From: a candidate division KSB1 bacterium
GTDB taxonomy: Bacteria; Zhuqueibacterota; Zhuqueibacteria; Residuimicrobiales; Krinioviventaceae
DNA: 64,000 nt
Assembly: GCA_034521575.1 (NCBI GenBank)
Contig: JAXHMJ010000005.1
Span: 2,542,001 to 2,606,000, forward strand
Direction: 5' to 3'
Part shown: piece by piece, positions 39,073 through 49,687 of the stretch
Layout: every line of letters begins with the position of its first letter
Position numbering within the stretch: the first letter of the stretch is position 1
Notes under the pieces: model-generated
Told to the model about the DNA's origin: nothing
The model's input: the letters and a program-made list of their open reading frames with translations, nothing else
Databases searched by the model: none
Program-made: the position numbers and the translations under genes

Positions 39073-40586
39073 TTATTCCACCGGCCGGATCAAAACGACC
39101 CACTGATCATCCGACGGCGTCTTTAATACGCCGGGCAGTTCCGCGGTTTGCACATCGCTCCATTGCGACGTCCGGATTTGCAGCCACCTTGTCTCATAGT
39201 CACCGGCCGTAACGTCCAGAGTGACGCTGCCCTTGCCGGTAAAATAGACGGCATATTCCACACCTTTATCGGCCAGACAATAGGCTTCATTTTCTTCCCG
39301 GTTCATCAATAAATGATTCGCCGGCGTGCTGTTCATAAAATCGAGTTCATCGGTCAACATGCGCATGCTTTTTATGTGATGCCGGGCGACGTGATTCAGA
39401 GCCAGACCGTGAGGCGGCCGGTGAAAACGGGCGGATGCGTGTCCGGCAAAAATATTTCTCCAGAATCGCTCCTCGCCATCCTTGTGAAAACCGGTCCAGT
39501 ATTCACCATCCTGTCCCAGGGTGTTCAGCATGCCGCCGTAAATTTTCACATTGTTAACGGGTCGGGGATGCTTTGAATACCGCACATGATTCCTGACAAA
39601 CAGCGCGGTGTTGTAATGCACCTCGCCCCGCTGGGCATTGTGATTGGAAATATCGATAAACGAATAGGATTCCGGATCATTGATCGTGTTCGACGGTTTT
39701 GCCCACGTGCTCATCTCCGGGTCGGCACTGCTGCATACCATCCGCCCAAACCAGGGCTTTGGTTGACGGCGCCGGCAACCAGGCCGCTGGTGGGGTCCCA
39801 GTTGTCCCACATCTCGGTGACGTAAATCTCCTTGCCGGCCGAACAGGCGATGTCCCGGATATAGGCCGACCAGTAGCGGCCCCATTCCGGTCGGGCTTTG
39901 GTTTCATTGTCGATGCAATACAGCACATTGGGGTATTGCAGAGCGATGGACATGAGTGTATCGACAAATTTTTGCTGAGTTTCGAGAACCAGCCGATTGT
40001 TATCCAGTTTCGGCACCGAGCGGAAAAAGGGATTGTTTTTTTGCTGAGCCGGATAATCGATGTCTTCCGGGAGTCGACTCTGCGAGGCGGAATAGGATCG
40101 GTTCAGTTTCGGATTAAAGGGATTTTGCGCCCAGCCCGATTCGCCCCAGTAAAAATCATACGTGGCCCAGAGTTCAACCTGTGCTATAATATCCCGCTGC
40201 AACGCGAGCGACAGCAGATGTTCAAAGCGGTTCCAGTAATCGGGATTGGGTTTATCCAGATTGAACAGGCCGTTTTCCCGGACAAAGGGTTTTACGTTGC
40301 CGGAATCGCGGCTGCTCAGGGTGCAGCGCACATAATTGCCGCCAACCGAGGCCAGCAGGTCGAGATGTTCTTTTAGATTGTTTATCTGGAAAAGATTGTC
40401 ATCGACCGTACCGCCGAGCAAAAGCACCGGCGCGCCGTTGTATTGCCAGTAAAGCGGATTCCGGGCGCCGGGCTGAATGTGCCCGATATCCTTGGCGTTG
40501 GCTGAACCGCCGGTCATCGTAACTATAAAGACGGCGGTAAAAACGGTCGATATACGACAGCAGGTTTGTTTGATTTCTGAAAACAT
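39073..40586 (-). CDS. Putative glycoside hydrolase, apiosidase/DUF4038-like (copy 2, one frameshift)
   Basis: Paralogue of the neighbouring genes. ATG 40586 after GGAG; signal peptide ending GGSANAKD. Blocks: [62 protein letters not shown] (candidate catalytic Glu), NNVKIYGGML, ERFWRNIFAGHASARFHRP, ENEAYCLADKGVEYAVYF. A shift near 39740 separates the barrel's last third. Joined length about 504. Gap to copy 1 is 29 bases, so they are in one operon. Confidence 0.6.
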
Positions 40587-40646
40587 CTCCAGGCTCCTTT
40601 GCTTATTTTTTATGACGCTCAAACCGCCGCCCGCCGCCGGCAGGCC

Positions 40647-42404
40647 CTATTTCAGCTCCCGCAGTTCAATATCTTTGAACCAGATTTTATTTTGCGAATT
40701 TTTATGCAGTTGCAGCGCAATATGTCCGCGCATGCCCACCTTGTACTTTTGGTGCGCATTGTCATCCAGAACGCCGGCGCCGTCGTAATCCGATACCACC
40801 ACATTATTGACCCGGGTTTTAATGTGCGTCCCCCGGCAAATAATCGTCATATCGTTCCACCCGGTTTCTTCGTCTTCCCAGTAGTAAATCACTCTTTTAG
40901 GCGCATACGTTTCCTTGTCAATTTTCCAGTCGGGCAGGGACGGGTGAATCCACCGGCGGGTGTCGCGCGTTTCGTCATAAATAAAACCATTGCGCCATGG
41001 ATTTTGCGGCTCAATATCCACCTGCGGCCCATCGAGCCAGCCGGCCTGGCCGCCTTCATCCACAACCGCTTTATCATCGTAGCGGCTGCGAATCTGGACG
41101 CCGGAATTCCCACGGTGTTGGCGCGAGACTTTGAATTTTAACCGCAATTCAAAATCGCTGTATTCTTTTTCATTTTGCAGCCACACATAGCCATGATCCG
41201 TGCTTCCCAGAGAATTGCAATAGATGGCGCCGTCATCCACCGACCAAAACGTTTGATCTTTATCTTTTTCCCGGCATTTGACCTGCCAGCCGTCGAGCGT
41301 TTCGCCGTTAAAGAGGCTTTGCCACTCGTGATCAGCCGAAAAAACTTCGATAGAGGTCATGTTGCCGCCGCCTTTATTGGGGCTTCCGGCGGCCGTGTAA
41401 ATATTATTCTCGTATAAAATGGCGCTGCTGCCATGTCTGCCGATCGACAGCGGCGCTAGCTGTGTCCATGTGCCCGTGCTGAGATCAAGACACTGGGTTT
41501 GGTTATAGGCCTGGGCCTGGCTGGCCTCGCCGCCCATATAAATCAGGTTCGTGCCGATACTGACCATGCCGCCGGCCGCGGTGGGAACCGGCAGAGGCTC
41601 TTTCAGGGTGAACCATTTTTCCTCTTTAAAATCGTAATAATCCACCTGCGGGACAGTGGCGCTGAAAAAGGCGCCGAAATTATCCGGATGATGCACACTG
41701 GTGTTTCTGCCGCCGATGCAATACAGTTTGTCATCCACCACAACCGCCGGGAAATGATCACGGATATGCGGCGCGTCGGTCAGGATGTCCCACTCGCCGG
41801 TTTTCAAGTCGTAGCTATCGAAAGAGTTGGTCGTGCCGCTGGTATGCCCGAACTTGATGCCGCCCACCAGATAAATTTTATCGTTGTAAAGAACCGCGCC
41901 GGCGCCGCCTCTGCGCCGGTTTTCCGGAATCTCCGCGCCTTGTTTCCAGGTATCGGTCTGCGGGTAATACATCCAGATATGTTGCAGGGGGTGTTCCCTG
42001 GGATAGCCGCCGGTCATGGCTCCCATCAAATAGACGGCATCGCCGTAAACCACCGCCTGAAAGTGATGAATTTCCAGGGGCGATTTGCCTTTGGCTTTCC
42101 AGGAATGGGTTTGGGGATCGAAAACATTGACCGGATTCACGCCCCGACCTCCCAGTAGATAAAATTTGCCCTGGTATTCGACAAACGCGTTTTCGTGCCG
42201 TCCGGTGACCTTGTCCTCATTCTCGGCCTTGATGAGCGTCCAGCGGTAATCCGATAGAGGAGCAGGCTGACCTGTAACGGTCAACGCGGAAAACAAGATG
42301 AGGTGAATTGCAATATATAAAATCAGGTGATCGATCTTTAAAGCGCCGCGAATGTCCATCCGTTGCACGAACCGCATGGCGGCGATCATATTGTTTGTTT
42401 TCAT
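40647..42404 (-). CDS. Kelch-repeat protein fused to a DUF1080 (3-keto-disaccharide hydrolase-like) domain
   Basis: 585 residues, intact. After an N-terminal hydrophobic segment come about six Kelch blades (GKFYLLGGRGVNPVNVFD, DAVYLMGAMTGG, DKIYLVGGIKFG, DKLYCIGGRN), residues 50-365. A DUF1080 concanavalin-like domain (residues 375-585) follows: SLFNGETLDGWQVKC, SDFELRLKFKVSRQHRGNSGVQIRS, GPQVDIEP. Some DUF1080 proteins hydrolyse 3-keto-glycosides. The beta-propeller may bind the glycan. Start after AGGAG. Confidence 0.8.
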   Translation of the reverse strand: MKTNNMIAAMRFVQRMDIRGALKIDHLILYIAIHLILFSALTVTGQPAPLSDYRWTLIKAENEDKVTGRHENAFVEYQGKFYLLGGRGVNPVNVFDPQTHSWKAKGKSPLEIHHFQAVVYGDAVYLMGAMTGGYPREHPLQHIWMYYPQTDTWKQGAEIPENRRRGGAGAVLYNDKIYLVGGIKFGHTSGTTNSFDSYDLKTGEWDILTDAPHIRDHFPAVVVDDKLYCIGGRNTSVHHPDNFGAFFSATVPQVDYYDFKEEKWFTLKEPLPVPTAAGGMVSIGTNLIYMGGEASQAQAYNQTQCLDLSTGTWTQLAPLSIGRHGSSAILYENNIYTAAGSPNKGGGNMTSIEVFSADHEWQSLFNGETLDGWQVKCREKDKDQTFWSVDDGAIYCNSLGSTDHGYVWLQNEKEYSDFELRLKFKVSRQHRGNSGVQIRSRYDDKAVVDEGGQAGWLDGPQVDIEPQNPWRNGFIYDETRDTRRWIHPSLPDWKIDKETYAPKRVIYYWEDEETGWNDMTIICRGTHIKTRVNNVVVSDYDGAGVLDDNAHQKYKVGMRGHIALQLHKNSQNKIWFKDIELRELK

Positions 42405-42428
42405 GAGCTGGTCTCCTTTTGACTGTCA

Positions 42429-42680
42429 TTATTCCGATTGCAGAATCAGCGCCGCCCCATGTCCCGCGCCGGGCGTTTTGAGCTGAAAGAGATTGTCATC
42501 GGACGTGCCGCCCAGCAACAACACCGGTTTGTTATTATACTGCCAGTAAGCGGGGTTTTGGTGAAACGGTTGAATGCGCCGGTCATCCTTCGCCGCGAAT
42601 GCGTCATTGGTTGTTAGAATAATTATCATTGTTGCAACATAGATCGGTGCAAAGTATCGTCGATTGATTTTTATTAACAT
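42429..42680 (-). pseudogene. Collapsed copy of the apiosidase/DUF4038-like gene (start and end only)
   Basis: 83-residue open frame. The first 66 residues are the signal peptide and entry block of the family ([32 protein letters not shown]). The last 17 ([16 protein letters not shown]) match the very end of copy 4 (DAPGSGQWAALVLAQ). About 400 internal codons are gone, but the frame is kept. It is a deletion derivative and cannot have the catalytic barrel. It may still be expressed as a small exported peptide. Confidence 0.75.
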
Positions 42681-42809
42681 TTATTCACGTTCGTCTGTCA
42701 ATTTTCTACCTCTGTATTATCGTTTTAAAAACAAAACCTGGTGGTTATCACTATCTGTATATCTGCAAAAGTTACAATAATAAATTATTTTATCATCTTT
42801 TTTCTAATT

Positions 42810-43610
42810 TTAATAAATTCCCAGGCCCGTAGCAGCCCAGTAAATACCACCATAAATATGGTCGAGAAAATTTTTGTCGCGGAAAAGCGCAGGCATGTGC
42901 CCAAACGAAGTATAGAATGATCGTCCACCCTCAAATTCGTGATACCAGGCCAAAGGATGAAAATCGCCCATGGCCGTAAATCGTGTATCATCGCCCCACG
43001 TTCTGTCCGGGTCATAGGTTGCTTCATCGGCAGTGACGAGATAATTTAAACCATCAACGAGCTCCGGGCCGAATGAATACAACTCGTCTGTCCAAATCCA
43101 TTTGTCTGGTAAATGCATGGTTGAAGGATGATTTTTATGGATTACATGCAAAACCGCAGTTTGTTCTTCAGGATGACCTGTAAACACCCGTCCCACCAGT
43201 TTCCTGAACCACTCGGGCTCATCCCGGCAAGCCGAAGTGCCATGAATACCGACAAATCCGCCGCCATTTCGTATAAATTTTTTAAAACTTTTTAGTTGTT
43301 CTTGCGAAAGGTCTCTAACGGTTGATTGAAGGAAAACAATAACATCAAACTGAGCGAGTGCCTCATCATTAAATCTACTGTTTAAGGCAGTCCAGGTCAG
43401 CCCAAAAGCATGTCTTTGAGCCATGTCCTGAAACTCGAGCATAGCAACCGGTTCGGTAAGGTTATGCCAATGATCGGGACTGGTATAAACCAACACCTCG
43501 AACTGGTTACGGCTGTGAGGCTGTCGAAAACGGTTGTCAACCTGGGCTTTTGCGTCATTTACACTTGTATAAAAGATGCAAATAAGAATCAAGTACAGAT
43601 ATTTTTTCAT
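42810..43610 (-). CDS. ThuA-domain protein, secreted
   Basis: 266 residues; signal peptide MKKYLYLILICIFYTSVNDAKAQ. ThuA (trehalose-utilisation-like, glutamine-amidotransferase-like fold) blocks: FDVIVFLQSTVRDLSQEQLKSF, GGGFVGIHGTSACRDEPEWF, RTWGDDTRFTAMGDFHPLAWYHEF and GRSFYTSFGHMPALF. ThuA proteins act on oxidised disaccharides in some pathways and often accompany DUF1080 proteins and oxidoreductases, as here. The reaction in this organism is unknown. Confidence 0.85.
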   Translation of the reverse strand: MKKYLYLILICIFYTSVNDAKAQVDNRFRQPHSRNQFEVLVYTSPDHWHNLTEPVAMLEFQDMAQRHAFGLTWTALNSRFNDEALAQFDVIVFLQSTVRDLSQEQLKSFKKFIRNGGGFVGIHGTSACRDEPEWFRKLVGRVFTGHPEEQTAVLHVIHKNHPSTMHLPDKWIWTDELYSFGPELVDGLNYLVTADEATYDPDRTWGDDTRFTAMGDFHPLAWYHEFEGGRSFYTSFGHMPALFRDKNFLDHIYGGIYWAATGLGIY

Positions 43611-43628
43611 TTCAATTTCGTTTTAAAA

Positions 43629-43742
43629 TTATTGAATTTCAATTAACGGAAACTCCCATTCATTCTGGTAATCAGGATAAATGTAAGCGTCGGCTTGATT
43701 ATCCTGAAACTTTTTGACCTGGCAGATAATCGAGGGTTTTAC
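43629..43742 (-). other. Short unassigned coding-like remnant
   Basis: A 37-codon stretch ending in a stop at 43629 reads VKPSIICQVKKFQDNQADAY followed by IYPDYQNEWEFPLIEIQ. It has a protein-like composition but no start. It lies between the ThuA and copy 4 genes and is probably the C-terminal scrap of a deleted gene. Family not recognised. Confidence 0.3.
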
Positions 43743-43812
43743 CGCCTAATCTGCGAAATATTGGCAAGACAGGCCACTTGTATTGCCAGGCTTTCCTTGT
43801 CAAATTTAAATT

Positions 43813-45267
43813 TTATTGCGCCAAAACCAACGCTGCCCACTGCCCGCTGCCGGGTGCATCAAGCGACAGTGTTTCACCGGAAACGCGTTCCGCTTCCAGC
43901 CAGGCGCTTTTACTGATGTCCAGCCAACGGATGCTCAATGATGCATTCGAGTCAGAAATATCCAGCAGCACCTCGCCGCCCTCCGGGAAATAGACCGCGT
44001 ATTGGTGTCCCGGTTCGGCCAGGCAATAGGCCTCGTTATCCTCGCACTCTGTCAGCAGGTCGTTGTGCGGCTCGCAGGTGAACACGGTCATCGCGTCGGT
44101 GAGCAGGCGCATGCCGCGGATATGTGTTTGCGCCAGTTCGCTCAGGCCAATGCCGAAAAAGTGTTTCGAAGGCCCGGGACGGTGAAACCGCGAAGACGCA
44201 AGTCCGCCGAACAGGTTGCGCCAGAACCGTCGGGTGCCTTCCTCAACGCTGGTGGTCCAACTGCCGATCTTTCCACCGTAAATTTTGATATTGTTGAGCG
44301 GTTTGGGATTGTCGGTGAGTTGTGAGCGAATCGACAGAATCTGATCATAATGATGTTGCCCGTTGTTGGCGGTGTTTTGCGAAATTTCGAAAAAATCATA
44401 ATGCTTCCGGTCGTGCAGCAACTTGACCTGCTCTTCGGACTCGAAATTGGAATTGCGGCGCATATCGGCCAGATAGACGGGTTTGCCCGCCGTTTCGGCC
44501 AGGCCGCGGATAAAGCGCGCCCAGTATTTTCCCCATTCCGGCGGCTCGCCGATTTCGTTGTTCATGCAGTACAACACATTCGGATAGTCGAGGGAAATGG
44601 ACAGCAGCTTTTCGACAAATTTTTCCTGAACCTGCCGGATCAGGGGGACATCCTTTAACGCCGGTACGGTATGAAAAAACAGATGATCGCTCGGTTTGTC
44701 GGATGAATAATAATCAATCCCGGTTGCCAGCCCCGATTCCTCGGCTGTATAGTTGATGTTCAGGGCGGGATTGAACGGGCAGCGTTCCCAGCCGACGTTA
44801 TCCGGGCCGTATCCGAGAGGCGCTTCGGTTTTGAAATAATCCCAGGGATCCCAAATCTCGATTTGAACAATAATGTCGCGTTCGACACACAAATCAAGCA
44901 GGTTTGTAAAACGGCTCCAAAATTCATCATCCCACTGGTTCAGGTCGTACAAGCCGTTGTCGAGTTTTTTGAATGCCCAGGGATTGCCGGGATTGCGGCT
45001 GCTCATGGTGTTGCGGATATAGTTGCCGCCGCAGGCCGCCAGCGTATCGAGATGCGCCGCCAGTCCAACTGGATGGTTGAACAGATTGTCCTCACGCGAG
45101 CCGCCCAGCAGCAGCACGGGGTCGCCTTTGTATTGCCAATAGTACGGATTGGACGCGTACGGGCGTATGGCCGCCTCATTTTTGCCTTGCGGCGCATTGG
45201 CTTTTTGGCAGCTTGTGGTTATCATCAAAGTTGACAGGACGAGCACAGAGATCATTGATTGGTTCAT
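43813..45267 (-). CDS. Putative glycoside hydrolase, apiosidase/DUF4038-like lipoprotein (copy 4, intact)
   Basis: The only uninterrupted member, 484 residues. The signal has a lipobox-like MITTSC (Cys 20), so it is probably a lipoprotein. Blocks: NPYYWQYKGDPVLLLGGSRE, CGGNYIRNTMSSRNPGN, IIVQIEIWDPWDYF, VLYCMNNEIGEPPEWGKYW with the candidate acid/base Glu, NNIKIYGGKIG, RFWRNLFGGLASSRFHRPG. The C-terminal beta-sandwich ends AALVLAQ. The fold and glycosidase role are inferred from the strand-end Asn-Glu motif typical of clan GH-A; the substrate is unknown. Confidence 0.65.
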   Translation of the reverse strand: MNQSMISVLVLSTLMITTSCQKANAPQGKNEAAIRPYASNPYYWQYKGDPVLLLGGSREDNLFNHPVGLAAHLDTLAACGGNYIRNTMSSRNPGNPWAFKKLDNGLYDLNQWDDEFWSRFTNLLDLCVERDIIVQIEIWDPWDYFKTEAPLGYGPDNVGWERCPFNPALNINYTAEESGLATGIDYYSSDKPSDHLFFHTVPALKDVPLIRQVQEKFVEKLLSISLDYPNVLYCMNNEIGEPPEWGKYWARFIRGLAETAGKPVYLADMRRNSNFESEEQVKLLHDRKHYDFFEISQNTANNGQHHYDQILSIRSQLTDNPKPLNNIKIYGGKIGSWTTSVEEGTRRFWRNLFGGLASSRFHRPGPSKHFFGIGLSELAQTHIRGMRLLTDAMTVFTCEPHNDLLTECEDNEAYCLAEPGHQYAVYFPEGGEVLLDISDSNASLSIRWLDISKSAWLEAERVSGETLSLDAPGSGQWAALVLAQ

Positions 45268-45330
45268 GCTTTATCCTTTTCTTTTCGAGTCCGTCCATCA
45301 AGTTTTGTACACTGCATTCTTGCCGTCAGA

Positions 45331-46095
45331 TCAATGCGGTATTTTTAACAACTCTATTTTTCGGAATTCAAGCGGTTGACTTTCGGCCTGCAAGGCAATG
45401 TACCCCTCGGACAGCGGTCTGCCGTCGTCCGCGCGTCTGAGATTGGTATAGGTCAACACCGTGTCGCCTTGCACCATGTGATGAACAATCGAATCGCCGT
45501 ACACCGCCACTTCCAGTTGCACCCACTGATCGGCGGGATAGGCTTTCGAGTTCGAGTTCATGTTCCGCTCCGGGGCTTTTGCACCATTGATATCAATAAT
45601 AGTCCCGATTTGACAGGCATTTGCCGTGACCGCCTCGCCCAATAATTGACATTCGATAGAGAGGGGGAAATGCACGAGAAGGTCCAGATTTTCATCCGTG
45701 GGGTCTGCAATGAACGGCATGGTTTCCGGCGCCTGCGCATGAATCATCACACCGCTGTTATTTTCGGTCCACCAGGGACTGTCGGGCAGCTTTTCACCGG
45801 TAAAACGGTACTCTAATCTCAAGCGGTAGTGAGAAAACGGTTCTTGATAAAAAAGATGTCCGTATCGGTTCTCGAACAATTCATACTCGTCATAACATAC
45901 CTTGAGAAGACTGTCCTCGACCCGGAATGTGTTCAAATAGTTTTCGTTCAACTCGCAGCCGCTGAATTTCATGGTCCAGCCGTCAAGGTTGACGCCGTTG
46001 AAAAGCGAAATCCATTCCTGTTTTTCAGCATCATGACGGCACGTGATGCTATTGAGAACACCGATTGCAAGAGCCAAAATCAGTAATTTTTTCAT
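45331..46095 (-). CDS. DUF1080 family protein, probable lipoprotein
   Basis: About 254 residues. Start MKKLLILALAIGVLNSITC (46095, AGGA 9 bases upstream) with a lipobox-like ending. The DUF1080 domain follows: ISLFNGVNLDGWTMKF, HYRLRLEYRFTGE, NNSGVMIHAQ, IECQLLGEA and LEFRKIELLKIP. It lies between copy 4 and the FGE-like gene in the same direction. It resembles the 3-keto-disaccharide hydrolase group; activity unproven. Confidence 0.8.
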   Translation of the reverse strand: MKKLLILALAIGVLNSITCRHDAEKQEWISLFNGVNLDGWTMKFSGCELNENYLNTFRVEDSLLKVCYDEYELFENRYGHLFYQEPFSHYRLRLEYRFTGEKLPDSPWWTENNSGVMIHAQAPETMPFIADPTDENLDLLVHFPLSIECQLLGEAVTANACQIGTIIDINGAKAPERNMNSNSKAYPADQWVQLEVAVYGDSIVHHMVQGDTVLTYTNLRRADDGRPLSEGYIALQAESQPLEFRKIELLKIPH

Positions 46096-46128
46096 GTTTA
46101 TATGTCCTGGTTTCATGAGAATTTGAAT

Positions 46129-47000
46129 TTAATTCAAAGGTTTTACACATCGAAATCCGTCGGACGGCCAGGCCGCGTACGGATAGGTCCAACCGCGTGT
46201 TGCTGAAGTCACCAGGTCTTCATAACGATCATCATGCGCCTTGTACGCTCCTCCGCGTAAAGCTTTTTCAATGCCGAATTCCGGGCCGGTGGGATTTTTG
46301 ACGGTTTCTTCAGAATAGTGATAGAACCAATTGTTTGTCCACTCGAAAACATTTCCCAACATATCGTATAGACCCCATGGATTTGGTTTTTTTGTCGCGA
46401 CCGGGTGCGTGGTGTTGTCGCTGTTGCGGGCCCACCATAAATAATCTCCGTTTATTTCATCTCCCAAAAATAGGTGGTCTGCGTGCCTGCCCGGCAGGCA
46501 TATTCCCATTGAGCTTCGGTGGGCAGCCGGTACCCACTTTTCGAGGGATCGAATTTCAATCCATACAGCATACGGCAGCGACCTTTGACCTCACGGTCTG
46601 TTTCTATGCGCGAATAGCTGTATGCCGGTTCCAGACCATCGCGTTCACTGCGCGCGTTGCAAAAGAGCACTGCATCAAACCAGGTCACCTGCTCGACCGG
46701 CTTGAGCGGATCGTCGTTATGAAAAGCAGGATTTCTGCCCATTAAACGTTCAAACTCTTTTTGGGTCACTTCGGTTGCGTCCATGTAAAACCCGTCTAAA
46801 ATGACGTTGTGCTCCGGCTTTTCATATTCTTGTTGTCCCTCTGCTCCCATGATAAATTCACCAGCGGGAATCAAAATCATTTTGGTATCGCCCGGCAAAT
46901 GAATTTCAGAGTCTTGTGCCTGGACGGCTGAAAAACACAATATGAAAATAGCGTAAAACGTGAATGCGGTTCTTTCAAACTTTTTTGTGCTGTTCACCAT
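46129..47000 (-). CDS. Formylglycine-generating-enzyme-like (SUMF1/FGE-sulfatase) protein (one frameshift)
   Basis: Start MVNSTKKF at 47000 after AAGGAG; signal peptide to VQAQD. The FGE fold is clear: MILIPAGEFIMGAEGQQ, DGFYMDATEVTQKEFERLM, PVEQVTWFDAVLFCNARS, YRLPTEAQWEYACRAGTQT. After a shift near 46465 come WGLYDMLGNVFEWTNNWF and ALRGGAYKAHDDRYED and a GFRCVKP end. The two active-site cysteines of true FGE are not evident in the C-terminal part, and no sulfatase gene is nearby. It is more likely a secreted family member of unknown role than a sulfatase activator. Confidence 0.8.
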
Positions 47001-47724
47001 TCTCTCCTTGTTTATTTTTAATTTCTGATGTTGGAAATGATCCTGATGCCCGGCAAGCTTGAGTACAGTCAGTAATGCGATCATGTTTTTCATGGCAGCG
47101 CTTTTCCGGGAGGGTCTGATTCCTTTAATGATAAGGATCAAATGCATGGCTATTGAGCACAGCTCGACAGTGTGATAGCATGCATGTTGTGACCCTGATT
47201 GTGTTGTCAAGAGTTTCCGCAAGTATTTTTTGCATGAGACAATATATAAAATAAAATATTGTTTTGCCATTTACAAGTCTTTTCTGTCAGGGCGGGTGCC
47301 GCATAGGATGAAAATTTACAATAACAGCAGCTTGTGTTATGATTTATCCCAATGCGTCAACGCGTGATGGTGACCCTGAGAATGCAATCACATTAACGCT
47401 TCGACGGTTGGAATGCATACGTGTATAATATGCGGCACATATAATGAAAGTAAAAATGTCTGTCCAAAACTGGAAAAAATGTCAGCATAAAACCGAGCGC
47501 TATCAAGCGTTTGTTGTTTAGAAATAGCCGTATATAGTCCATAGTGTAATAATCCACTGTTATTGACGGCCTTTATCATCCGGGCTTTTGCAGCTCCGGG
47601 ACAGCGCACGCTGTCCTCCAAGATGGTCTAAAGCCGTTGTCTGTTCGTATCCCTGATTGTAAGAACGGGTTTCAAAATAGGCGAGCCTGCCCCAACAAGT
47701 CTTTTTCTTGACGGCACGGCAGCG
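47001..47724. other. Intergenic, no supported gene
   Basis: About 720 bases between the FGE-like and dksA-like genes. Frames are short and without recognisable motifs. The 5' end holds the promoter region of the minus-strand FGE-like gene. Confidence 0.45.
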
Positions 47725-48069
47725 TCAGCGCCTGCCCTGCGAGGCGCAGGTTATGCAGTAGGGGGAATGCGGCAGATACATTAACCGTTCAAAGGCAATC
47801 TCGCTGCCGCAGTGAGCGCATTGACCGAAATCGGCCGCATCAATTTTTGTCAAGGCTTGTTTTAGATTGGAAAACGTGGCTCGCTTGTCGACAAGCGCCG
47901 CTTCCGCCACCGCTTTGTTGTTAATGGCGTCCATCCGCGTGAGTCGTCCAATGGCGTTATCCGGCGCTATGGGCGCTGTCGCTTCCTCGAGTAATTCAAT
48001 ATCTTTTTCAATAAGAGACAATTGCTCTAAAATGGCGCTTTTGATTTGTTGTTTCTTGTTCTCGTTCAT
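47725..48069 (-). CDS. DksA/TraR-type zinc-finger protein
   Basis: 114 residues: a helical coiled coil (residues 1-80) and a C4-type zinc finger CAHC ... CITC near the end. Relatives bind the secondary channel of RNA polymerase and tune transcription in stress; some are general or phage-borne. The ATG overlaps the prfC stop by 4 bases, so it is translated from the prfC transcript. Confidence 0.85.
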   Translation of the reverse strand: MNENKKQQIKSAILEQLSLIEKDIELLEEATAPIAPDNAIGRLTRMDAINNKAVAEAALVDKRATFSNLKQALTKIDAADFGQCAHCGSEIAFERLMYLPHSPYCITCASQGRR

Positions 48070-49687
48070 TCAAACATTCCTTTATTGGTTTCATCCAGCA
48101 ACAGCGTTTGTGCATTGTGCTCAATAGCCGATAGAAAAGTAACCTGCGGATTATTATCCCCGGCCATCTTTAGCGCGAATTCGGAACCTGCAATAAAAAC
48201 GAGATTGTTATCTTTGTCCTGATACAGCGAATGTGATCGAAATCGTAACAACTCGGCGATCTCGTCTGCATCATTGTATTGCAGCCAAAAGGCTTTAAAC
48301 GCCGGCATGGGTTTAAATTCGACCCGTGCTCCATATTCGTTGAGCAAGCGGTATTTTAGCACATCAAGCTGTAGCTCTCCTACAACGCCCACGACCTTTT
48401 TATTCCCCTGAGATTGGGTGAACAATTGCGCCAGACCTTCATCCGTCAGCGATTTTATACCCTTTTCCAGTTGTTTTGATTTGAATGGATCGTTGTTATA
48501 GACAACGGCGAAAACCTCGGAAGAAAGCGGGGAATGCCCCTGAACATAAACGTATCGCCCTCGGTGAGGGTGTCGCCGATATTAAAAATCCCGGAATCAT
48601 AAAGTCCGACAACATCGCCGGGAAACGCGGTGTCGAGCAGTGTTTTGTTTTGCGCCATAAATTTGACCGGCGCCGAAAATTTAAGCTGCCGGTTCAAGCG
48701 GACATGATGATAAAACGTGTTTTTCTCAAAGCGTCCCGAACACACACGTAAAAAGGCGGTGCGATTTCTGTGTTTCGGGTCAAGGTTGGCGTGTATTTTA
48801 AACACAAAACCGCTGAATTTGGTATCCGTAGGCGATACCTCGCCGCCGGTTGTGTTGCGGCTGGTGGGCGACGGCGAAATGTCGATGAATGTATCCAAAA
48901 GCTCCCGAATGCCGAAATTATGCAACGCGCTGCCGAAAAATACCGGCGCCAGTCCGCCGCTCCGATAGGTATCGAGACTGAAATTTTCATAAATGCCGTC
49001 GACCAGTTCAATATCATGCCTCAAGGAGTCGGCTTGCTCGCCAAAAGCCCTATCCAATTCCAGATCCTGCAGGTCGTCAAACACGCGTATTTCCTCGGAG
49101 ACATGCTCCTTGTTTGGCCGGTAAAAAATAAACGACTTTTTGTAAATATTGTAAACGCCCTTGAATCGCTTGCCCATGCCCAGAGGATAGGTTAACGGCC
49201 TCACCTTTAAGGCAAGCCGGGATTCCAGCTCGTCCAGCAATTCAATCGGTTCTTTGCCGTCCCGGTCAAATTTATTGATAAAAACAATCACCGGTGTGTT
49301 GCGCATACGGCAGACCTGCATGAGTTTTTCCGTCTGCTCTTCAACGCCTTTGACGCCGTCAACAACCAGGATAACACTATCCACGGCCGTCAAAGTTCGA
49401 TAGGTGTCTTCGGCAAAATCTTTATGGCCCGGCGTGTCCAAAAGATTGATCTTGTAATTTTTGTATTGAAACGACAGCACCGACGTGGCGACCGAGATGC
49501 CGCGTTGTTTTTCAATCTCTAAAAAATCCGAGGTTGCTGTTTTTTTGATCTTGTTCGATTTGACGGCGCCGGCCACTTGAATGGCTCCGCTGTACAAGAG
49601 CATTTTTTCGGTTAATGTTGTTTTACCCGCATCCGGGTGACTGATGACGGCAAAGGTTTTTCGCCGGTTAATCTCGTTATGAGACAT
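48066..49687 (-). CDS. prfC: Peptide chain release factor 3 (one frameshift)
   Basis: Translational GTPase that recycles RF1/RF2. G motifs: [10 protein letters not shown] (G1), the switch region RGISVATSV (G2), [10 protein letters not shown] (G3), FINKFDRD (G4). RF3-specific segments follow ([50 protein letters not shown]). The frame breaks near 48525 between FRGIP and [19 protein letters not shown], and continues to 48066. All motifs are present, so I expect a sequence error. About 535 residues. Confidence 0.92.

Noticed and set aside
46129-47000. True formylglycine-generating enzyme activating sulfatases
   Set aside because: The active-site cysteines are not evident and no sulfatase is present in the cluster.
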